Positions 1 through 5,400 of a stretch of DNA of 5,656 bases are shown here, one piece after another. The stretch is from an uncultured Clostridia bacterium (GTDB lineage Bacteria; Bacillota; Clostridia; Peptostreptococcales; Anaerovoracaceae), in contig CAMIWY010000112.1 of NCBI GenBank assembly GCA_946402595.1, forward strand, positions 1 to 5,656, in the 5' to 3' direction. Each line of letters opens with the position of its first letter. Positions within the stretch are counted from its first letter, which is position 1. Made by a program: the position numbers and the translations under genes. The notes under the pieces are model-generated. The model was not told the DNA's origin. It saw only the letters and a program-made list of their open reading frames with translations, and searched no databases.

Positions 1-20
1 ATTATAAATACCTTTCTCAA

Positions 21-49
21 TTGAAAACTGCCGCACTTTGAAATATGAT
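21..49 (+). promoter_or_regulatory. Predicted sigma-A-type promoter of the prdD-prdE unit, with a dyad around its -10
   Basis: Seen: TTGAAA at 21-26 and TATGAT at 44-49 are separated by exactly 17 bp, each one mismatch from the housekeeping consensus TTGACA/TATAAT. The predicted start of transcription is near 55-57, giving a 5' leader of about 55 nt before the prdD ATG. A dyad, CCGCA (31-35) and TGCGG (53-57), brackets the -10 element and could be an operator or an mRNA/DNA hairpin. Inference: it allows prdD-prdE to be transcribed separately from any upstream prd genes. The region could instead lie inside a larger prd operon, because the upstream gene is not visible. Confidence 0.55.
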
Positions 50-92
50 ATATGCGGAAGTTGTATCAAAGTATCATTGAAACTCATTAAAA

Positions 93-100
93 AGGAGAGG
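93..100 (+). promoter_or_regulatory. Ribosome binding site of prdD
   Basis: AGGAGAGG lies 11 nt before the ATG at 112. It contains the Shine-Dalgarno core GGAG and supports this start for prdD. The spacing is slightly long but acceptable. Confidence 0.75.
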
Positions 101-111
101 TCAGAATAGCA

Positions 112-882
112 ATGGCTGCAAATGATATTGAACTGAGAAGACTTGTTATCAAGGCGTTCCACATGACAGAAGTCGAGATGGGCGACGAAAACAAGATCAC
201 GACAAGCGGAAAGATGACGATCAACAACGACTGTCTTCCTGCTTTGGCCGAAAAGTACAGTGAAGTGATCGACCACATTGATGTTGAGATCATCAAGCCG
301 GGCGACCACGACAGACACACCAACACAATCATGGATATAATCCCTATTTCCGTAAAGGTTCTCGGAAAGTGCGGAGAGGGTATAACCCACACCATCACAG
401 GCGTATATGTAATGCCTACAGGCGTGGACGTAGATGGAGAGCAGGCTCACGAGTTCGGAAGCTCAGACGGCAATCTCAGCGAGATGCTTCACCTGAACAG
501 AGCCGGCACACCTGCTGACGATGATTACATCATCTCCTTCAACATCACCTTCAAGAAGGGAATGGGCCAGGAGAGATATGCGATCATCGACGCATACAGA
601 ATGGTCGAGGAGTGGATGAATACTTTCAGAGCACAGCTCAAGAAGTTCGAGGGCACCAAGTGCACTGAGAGACACGAATACTACGACAGGATCAGACCGG
701 GACAGAAGAAGGTCCTCGTTATCAAGGAGATGATCGCTCACGGTGCGATGCTCGACACATGGATCTTCCCGAACCAGCCATCCGGCGTAGAAGGCGGAAA
801 GTCACTTATCGATTACGGCGCTATGCCTGTCATGCTGACTCCTAACGAGTTCAGAGACGGTGCTATCAAGGCGATGAACTAA
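112..882 (+). CDS. prdD: Proline reductase cluster protein PrdD (PrdA-like, no pyruvoyl cleavage site)
   Basis: The 256-residue protein matches what I know of PrdD, a companion of D-proline reductase that resembles part of the PrdA proprotein. D-proline reductase opens the ring of D-proline to 5-aminovalerate in Stickland fermentation. Seen: a conserved-looking core runs through residues 61-124, with IIKPGDHDRHTNT (61-73), MDIIPISVKVLGKCGEG (74-90), ITHTITGVYVMPTGVD (91-106) and EFGSSDGNLSE (114-124). A charged C-terminal half carries an RPGQKKVLVIKEMI stretch (195-208). There is no signal peptide or membrane segment, so it is cytoplasmic. PrdA is processed at an internal cysteine to make a pyruvoyl group; here no Thr-Cys pair exists anywhere (cysteines at 41, 87 and 184), so self-cleavage is not expected. 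The ATG follows a clear ribosome binding site. The exact biochemical role of PrdD is not settled. A divergent, shortened PrdA is the alternative. Confidence 0.85.
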   Translation: MAANDIELRRLVIKAFHMTEVEMGDENKITTSGKMTINNDCLPALAEKYSEVIDHIDVEIIKPGDHDRHTNTIMDIIPISVKVLGKCGEGITHTITGVYVMPTGVDVDGEQAHEFGSSDGNLSEMLHLNRAGTPADDDYIISFNITFKKGMGQERYAIIDAYRMVEEWMNTFRAQLKKFEGTKCTERHEYYDRIRPGQKKVLVIKEMIAHGAMLDTWIFPNQPSGVEGGKSLIDYGAMPVMLTPNEFRDGAIKAMN

Positions 883-887
883 GGAGG
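881..887 (+). promoter_or_regulatory. Ribosome binding site of prdE overlapping the prdD stop
   Basis: AAGGAGG is a perfect Shine-Dalgarno sequence whose first two bases are the last two bases of the prdD TAA stop (880-882). It lies 7 nt before the prdE ATG at 895. This arrangement favours translational coupling and balanced output of the two proteins. Confidence 0.9.
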
Positions 888-894
888 TAGAAAA

Positions 895-1380
895 ATGGGA
901 GTAGGTCCTTCGACTAAGGAAACAAGCCTTCATCACTTCAGAGATCCTCTTATCGAGGTCCTCGGAGAAGACGAAGGAATCGACCTGATGGGAGTTCTCG
1001 TTTTCGGTTCTCCTGAGGGCAACGAAGAAAAGATCAGATGCTCACGTACTGCTGCAGTAGTCGCTGAGTGCTGCCGTCCTGACGGCGTTATCGTAGAGAC
1101 TGATGGCTGGGGCAACCTGGACGTTGACTATGTCAACTGCGTCAACGAGATCGGCGAGAGAGGCATCCCTGTTGCAGGTCTCAACTGGAGTGGAACAGCA
1201 GGCACTTTCGTAGTAGAGAGCCCGTTCCTCGCCAACGTAGTCGACTTCAACAAGAACCCAGAGGGCATCGAATCGAACATCGTAGGTGAGAACAACTACA
1301 CCGAAGAAGACGTAAGAGAATGCGTCAAGAGACTGAAGATCGCAATGCTCAAGAAAGAGCGCGGACAGAAGTGGTATTAA
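895..1380 (+). CDS. prdE: Proline reductase cluster protein PrdE
   Basis: This 161-residue cytoplasmic protein resembles PrdE, a small protein of D-proline reductase operons related to the glycine/proline reductase (GrdE/PrdA-type) component family. Seen: a Rossmann-like pattern starts with MGVLVFGSPEGNEEK (32-46). It continues with a helix containing RCSRTAAVVAECC (48-60), then the segment PDGVIVETDGWGNLDVDYVN (62-81), which parallels the EGFGNPDTD segment of GrdE. GIPVAGLNWSGTAG (90-103) and the family-like VVDFNKNPEGIESNIVGENN (115-134) follow. The length is about that expected for PrdE. Five cysteines are present (49, 59, 60, 82, 143), but I see no selenocysteine codon, so this is not the catalytic selenoprotein PrdB. 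It starts 12 nt after prdD with its own strong ribosome binding site and is followed directly by a terminator, so it is the last gene of the unit. The precise role of PrdE in the complex is not established; subunit or assembly partner is an inference. Confidence 0.85.
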   Translation: MGVGPSTKETSLHHFRDPLIEVLGEDEGIDLMGVLVFGSPEGNEEKIRCSRTAAVVAECCRPDGVIVETDGWGNLDVDYVNCVNEIGERGIPVAGLNWSGTAGTFVVESPFLANVVDFNKNPEGIESNIVGENNYTEEDVRECVKRLKIAMLKKERGQKWY

Positions 1381-1403
1381 TCAGATTTATATCAGGCAAA
1401 CGG

Positions 1404-1430
1404 GGCCCTGCATATGTGCAGGGTCTTTTT
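1404..1430 (+). terminator. Intrinsic terminator of the prd unit
   Basis: A 9-bp stem (1404-1412 with 1417-1425; core CCCTGCA/TGCAGGG plus a G-C and a G-U pair) closes a TATG loop and is followed directly by TTTTT (1426-1430). It lies 24 nt after the prdE stop. This is a textbook rho-independent terminator for prdD-prdE and insulates the downstream dnaE. Confidence 0.92.
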
Positions 1431-1571
1431 GTGCTATGAAAGTGTAGCTGACAGATCGATTTTGCAGTTGAACTTGCTTTCGTGGAAAGATTAAGACTAA
1501 ATGAAGTGCGGCCCGTACTAAAAACATGACTCAGCAATGAGCGTGGAAGCTCTTCACCATAAGCCTGGCTG

Positions 1572-1739
1572 CGCACTATTATTATCCATGCGCACCATTC
1601 ATATCTATACGTACCATTCATATCTATACATACTATATTAACTATACGCACTATTCATATCTATACGTACTATTCTTAACTATACGCACTATTCATATCT
1701 ATACGTACTATTCATATCTTACGCACTACTCTTATCTAA
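1572..1739. repeat. Tandem array of about nine 19-bp units
   Basis: Units start near 1572, 1591, 1610, 1629, 1647, 1666, 1685, 1704 and 1722, each 18 or 19 bp, with consensus CGYACTATTCATATCTATA. The copies at 1647 and 1685 are identical. From the third unit on, the head alternates between CGCAC and CGTAC (one copy has CATAC), giving a partly higher-order period of about 38 bp. The first and last units are the most diverged, as is usual at array edges. The period is not a multiple of three, so the array is not coding. It could be a variable-number minisatellite or a set of binding sites for a DNA-binding protein. Confidence 0.9.
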
Positions 1740-1766
1740 CTCTTTTACAGAGATTATTGAAGAAAT

Positions 1767-1784
1767 GGGTTAGTTTATTAACCC
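1767..1784. promoter_or_regulatory. Palindrome GGGTTA-N6-TAACCC
   Basis: A perfect 6-bp inverted repeat (1767-1772 and 1779-1784) has a 6-bp spacer, GTTTAT. It has the size and symmetry of an operator for a dimeric regulator, or it could form a small hairpin. A second palindrome of the same design occurs at 2011-2028. Function is unknown. Confidence 0.5.
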
Positions 1785-2010
1785 TAAAGATGCATTAATG
1801 ATATGTGAGGGGTTATTGAGCAGCAGCATTATTCGATTTTAGGGGCTTGGGCAAGTGCAAAATGGAATTATTTGTTCAGATGGATGCTCGCTTTGAGCAA
1901 AAAAATCAGCTTTGATGCGCGGGCGCTCATCAGATAAAAGAAGAAGAGGGATTTTTAGCAGCATATTGATTTGAAAACATAACCCTTTATGCAGCTTGAG
2001 CACATTGTCT

Positions 2011-2028
2011 GGGTTACATATATAACCT
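2011..2028. promoter_or_regulatory. Palindrome GGGTTA-N6-TAACCT
   Basis: The same hexamer arms and the same 6-bp spacing as at 1767-1784 occur here with a different spacer (CATATA) and one changed outer base. Because arms and spacing are kept while the spacer differs, a protein site is a reasonable reading. It is unproven and no flanking gene has a promoter close by. Confidence 0.5.
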
Positions 2029-2040
2029 CTGAAGGTGTGA

Positions 2041-2132
2041 TTTATAGCAAAAGGGGTTAGATTCACAGCTTGAGAGTGTCTGAATATTTATAGCAAAAGG
2101 GGTTAGATTCACAGCTTGAGAGTGTCTGAATA
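2041..2132. repeat. Perfect tandem duplication of a 46-bp unit
   Basis: Copy 1 (2041-2086) and copy 2 (2087-2132) are identical, and identity continues for three more bases (TTT). Each copy contains GGGGTTAGATTCACAGCTTG. A degenerate relative of its 3' half lies just upstream: CAGCTTGAG at 1992-2000 followed by TGTCTG at 2006-2011. Perfect identity suggests a recent duplication by slippage or unequal exchange. An assembly artefact is possible but less likely for so short a unit. Confidence 0.92.
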
Positions 2133-2165
2133 TTTGAAAACAGCAGGTAATTCTGCAAGTTGGTC

Positions 2166-2180
2166 TGCAATCGAGTTGCA
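2166..2180. repeat. Small hairpin TGCAA-N5-TTGCA
   Basis: A perfect 5-bp inverted repeat (2166-2170 and 2176-2180) with a TCGAG loop. A direct copy of CTGCAA lies 12 bp upstream of the left arm at 2153-2158. It is too short to carry meaning alone; listed as part of the hairpin-rich stretch leading to dnaE. Confidence 0.35.
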
Positions 2181-2249
2181 AAAGGTCATCACTTTTACTA
2201 TGGCACACTTGGTGACACAAAATGATGACAAACAGAACAGAAATGGCTT

Positions 2250-2262
2250 GCAGCCTCGCTGC
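2250..2262. repeat. GC-rich hairpin GCAGC-CTC-GCTGC
   Basis: A perfect 5-bp stem with a 3-nt loop sits inside a second imperfect inverted pair (2245-2251 with 2270-2276, one mismatch). It is markedly more GC-rich than the DNA around it. No T-tract follows, so it is not a terminator. It may be part of an inserted repetitive element. Confidence 0.4.
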
Positions 2263-2294
2263 GCTTCGGGCAAACCTTGCATGCGACCTTCCAT

Positions 2295-2313
2295 CGATTT
2301 CTTTCAGAAATCG
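2295..2313. repeat. Hairpin CGATTTC-N5-GAAATCG
   Basis: A perfect 7-bp stem (2295-2301 and 2307-2313) with loop TTTCA. The sequence after it (GGATAGG) has no U-tract, so it is not an intrinsic terminator. Copies of GGTCATC lie around it at 2184, 2319 and 2336. Confidence 0.5.
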
Positions 2314-2359
2314 GGATAGGTCATCACGTTCCCAAGGTCATCCATGTCATCATTGTAAT

Positions 2360-2388
2360 GTGTCAAAAAGGACCGTCCCCTATGACAC
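2360..2388. repeat. REP/RAYT-like palindromic repeat (IS200-type non-autonomous element)
   Basis: Read on the minus strand this is GTGTCATAGGGGACGG followed by TCCTTTTTGACAC. Arms GTGTCA (2360-2365) and TGACAC (2383-2388) enclose an inner GGAC/GTCC pair (2370-2378). From memory, near-identical GGGGACGGT-C-TTTT-TGACA palindromes are scattered in Clostridia and flank Y1-type (RAYT/IS200-like) transposase genes. No transposase is visible in this window, so this would be a solitary element. The family assignment rests on recognition and not on a search. Confidence 0.6.
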
Positions 2389-2399
2389 ACCTTGTGTCA
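2383..2399. repeat. Inverted repeat TGACACA-CCT-TGTGTCA just upstream of the dnaE -10
   Basis: A perfect 7-bp stem with a 3-nt spacer. Its left arm is shared with the right arm of the REP-like palindrome, so three alternating GTGTCA/TGACAC arms occur between 2360 and 2399. It occupies the place where a -35 element of the dnaE promoter would be, so a protein bound here, or cruciform formation, could affect dnaE transcription. That is inference. Confidence 0.55.
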
Positions 2400-2404
2400 C
2401 ATTA

Positions 2405-2413
2405 TGATATAAT
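2405..2413 (+). promoter_or_regulatory. Extended -10 promoter of dnaE, predicted to give a leaderless mRNA
   Basis: TGATATAAT is a perfect extended -10 (TGnTATAAT), with TATAAT at 2408-2413. No good -35 lies at 17 bp (ACACAC at 2385-2390); extended -10 promoters often do without one. Transcription normally starts 6-7 nt after the -10, that is at about 2419-2421, which coincides with the A of the dnaE ATG (2420). No Shine-Dalgarno sequence is present upstream. Confidence 0.7.
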
Positions 2414-2419
2414 TACTAC

Positions 2420-5400
2420 ATGTTTACGCATTTACACGTCCATACTGAATACAGCTTGCTCGACGGCATGAGCAGGATATCCCAGCTGCCTGAATACGTG
2501 AAGGGGCTCGGGATGGATTCGTGCGCCATTACTGATCATGGCGCCATGTTTGGCGTGGTCGATTTCTATAAATCCTGCAAAAAGGCGGGCATCAAGCCGA
2601 TCATCGGCTGCGAGGTGTACACGGCAGCGAGGACCATGTACGACAAGGAAGCGGGCAAGGACCGCAACTCGGGCCACCTGATCCTGCTTGCCGAGAATCA
2701 GCAGGGATACAGCAACCTCGTCAAGATCGTCTCGAAGAGCTATGTCGACGGCTTCTACTTCAGACCTAGGGTCGACAAGAACCTCCTGAGGCAGTACAGC
2801 GAAGGCCTCATCTGCCTGTCGGGCTGCCTTGCCGGCAACACTCAGAGGATGCTCCTGAACAGGGACTATGAAGGGGCAAAACGAGAGGCACTTGAGCTTC
2901 TCGATATATTCGGCGAGAACAATTTCTTCCTTGAGATACAGGATCATCATCTCGAAGAGGACAAGACCGTTATTGCCGGGCTCAAGAGGCTTTCGGCGGA
3001 TATAGGCGTGCCCCTTGTCGCAACCAATGACGCTCACTACATAAGGCGCGAGGATGCGACGGCTCAGGACATCCTGATGTGCATCCAGACGCAGACCAAT
3101 ATAAATGACGAGAACCGCATCAGGTTCGAGAACGATGAGTTCTACATCAAGTCCGAGGACGAGATGAAGGCTCTCTTCGCGGACATCCCGGATGCTGTCG
3201 AGAGGACGCACGAGATAGCGGAGAGGTGCAACGTCGAATTCACTTTTGGCCAGTACCATCTGCCGGAGTACGTGCCGCCTGAAGGCATGACCTGCGATGA
3301 GTACCTCAGAAAGCTTTGCTATGAGGGCCTTGTGGGCAGATACGGCAAGTCAGCAATGGATCCTGATTCGGGATACCGGAAGCGTCTTGAGATGGAGCTT
3401 TCCGTCATCGAGAACATGGGCTATGTCGAGTACTTCCTCATCGTGTGGGATTTCATCCACTATGCCAAGTCGCACAAGATCGCCGTCGGACCGGGCAGAG
3501 GCTCGGCTGCGGGCAGCATCGTTGCGTACAGCCTGGATATAACGGAGATAGATCCGATCAAATACAACCTGATCTTCGAGAGGTTCCTGAACCCTGAGAG
3601 AGTCAGCATGCCGGATATTGACGTCGATTTCTGCATTGAGAGAAGGCAGGAGGTAATCGAGTACGTCAACAGAAAGTACGGCAGGGACAAGGTGTCGCAG
3701 ATCATCACTTTCGGTACTCTCAAGGCCAAAGCGGCTGTCCGCGATGTCGCGAGGGCTCTCGACGCGTCGTACGCTGAGGGCGATGAGATAGCCAAAGCCA
3801 TCCCGAATGAGCTTGGCATCACTATAGCCAAGGCTCTTGAGGTCAATCCGGAGCTGAGGAGAAGATATGAGAACGAGCCACTTGTAAAGCAGGTGCTCGA
3901 CCTGTCGATGGCACTTGAAGGACTGCCGCGGCATGCTTCGACGCATGCTGCCGGCGTGGTCATCTCCAAGCTGCCGCTGGATGAATATGTGCCGCTTTAC
4001 TCTTCTGACAAGGGCATCTCGACACAGTTCAACATGACGACGATAGAGGAGCTCGGACTTCTCAAGATGGACTTCCTGGGGCTCCGAAACCTTACGGTCA
4101 TCAGGGATGCTCTCCGCATGATCGAGGAGAACCACGGCGTCACTATCGACTGGGCGAAGATGGGTTATGACGACCCTGAAGTATATAAGCTGATTGCAGA
4201 CGGCAACACCAAGGGCGTGTTCCAGCTCGAGAGCGGCGGCATGACGGACTTCATGAAGAACCTCAGGCCGACCTGCTTCGAGGATATTGTCGCGGGAATC
4301 GCTCTGTACCGTCCGGGCCCGATGGATTCGATCCCGAAGTACATCGAGAACAAGAAGCATCCGGACAATATAAAATACGTTGACCCTCATCTCAAGCCGA
4401 TCCTCGACGTCACTTACGGCTGCCTTATCTACCAGGAGCAGGTAATGCAGATAGTAAGAGACCTCGGCGGCTACTCGTTCGGGCGCTCGGATCTGGTGCG
4501 CCGCGCGATGAGCAAAAAGAAGATGGGTGTCATGCTCGAGGAGAAGGAGTACTTCATCAACGGCAAGAAGGCTGACGAGAGCGGCGCTGCAATTGCGGGA
4601 TGCGTTGCGAACGGAGTACCTGCGCAGGCTGCGGAGACTATCTTCGAAGACATGGTCAGTTTTGCATCATATGCCTTCAACAAGTCGCACGCGGCTGCCT
4701 ATGCTGTGCTTTCCTACGAGACGGCTTATCTCAAGTGCCACTATCCGACTGAGTTCATGGCGGCTCTGATGAGCAGCATGGCCGGAGACGCAAAGCACAC
4801 TGCTGACTACGTCAGGAACTGCAGGGAGATGGGCATCGAGCTGCTGCCTCCGTCGGTCATGAAGAGCGGCAGGAACTTTACCGCAGCTGACGGGAAGATA
4901 AGATTCGGTCTCCTGAGCGTCAAGAATGTCGGGACGGGCATCATCGATGCGATAATCCGCGCCAGGGATGAGGTGCCTGAGACGCATGATTTCTATGAAT
5001 TCATAAGCGCCGTGGATGCGGGCGAGCTCAACCGCAAAGCGATAGAGTCTCTCATCCAGGCGGGCGCTTTTGACGATATAGAGAAGAACAGGGCTGTGCT
5101 GATGGCGGTCTGTGATGACGCTGTCAACAGGGCACAGAAGAAGGCGAAAACCGGCGGAAGGGCGCAGATGAGCATCTTCCAGCTGGACGGGTTCGAAGAC
5201 GACGTGCTCGCGAGCCCGCCGCTGCCTAAAGTAACTGACTTCCCGGGCGACACCAAGCTCGCCATGGAGAAGGAGATGCTCGGCGTGTACCTGTCGGGCC
5301 ACCCGCTCGACGAGTACAGGCAGCTCATAGCCGACAACACTACGGCGAGCACTCTCGACCTGACTGCAGGCGGTGAGGAGTTCACCTCAGGACGCGATGA

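Larger units (their letters stand above)
1431..2359. other. Long repeat-rich intergenic region without a recognisable gene
   Basis: About 930 bp between the prd terminator and the dnaE promoter zone. I see no convincing gene on either strand: open frames here are under about 100 codons, lack ribosome binding sites, overlap one another and cross the repeats. Positions 1431-1571 hold nothing recognisable. Most of the rest is made of the repeats and hairpins listed separately. A few stretches near 1742-1970 read as short peptides that jump frame and are broken by stops (for example FTEIIEEMG, then INPKDALMICEGLLSS, then MELFVQMDARFEQ). They might be a decayed gene, but I cannot assign a family and do not call a pseudogene. 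Confidence 0.7.

Noticed and set aside
28..70. Sigma-54 (-24/-12) promoter for prdD, expected if PrdR acts here
   Set aside because: No GG-N10-GC pair in a TGGCAC-N5-TTGC context is present; the sigma-A-like promoter at 21-49 fits far better.
1349..1651. A 100-codon minus-strand frame
   Set aside because: It runs through the prd terminator and into the tandem array, has no ribosome binding site and shows no family resemblance.
1572..1739. CRISPR array
   Set aside because: The units are 19 bp head to tail with no unique spacers and no cas genes nearby.
1742..1970. Decayed protein-coding gene
   Set aside because: Short peptide-like stretches in changing frames are visible, but none resembles a known family and stops are frequent; a protein-level search of all frames would be needed to support it.
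2295..2313. Intrinsic terminator upstream of dnaE
   Set aside because: The 7-bp hairpin is not followed by a T-tract and there is no gene ending nearby for it to terminate.
2116..2319. A 67-codon + strand open frame and overlapping small frames at 2222-2407 and 2277-2471
   Set aside because: No ribosome binding site, start inside a duplicated repeat, overlap in several frames and pass through hairpins; composition reads as repeat sequence and not protein.
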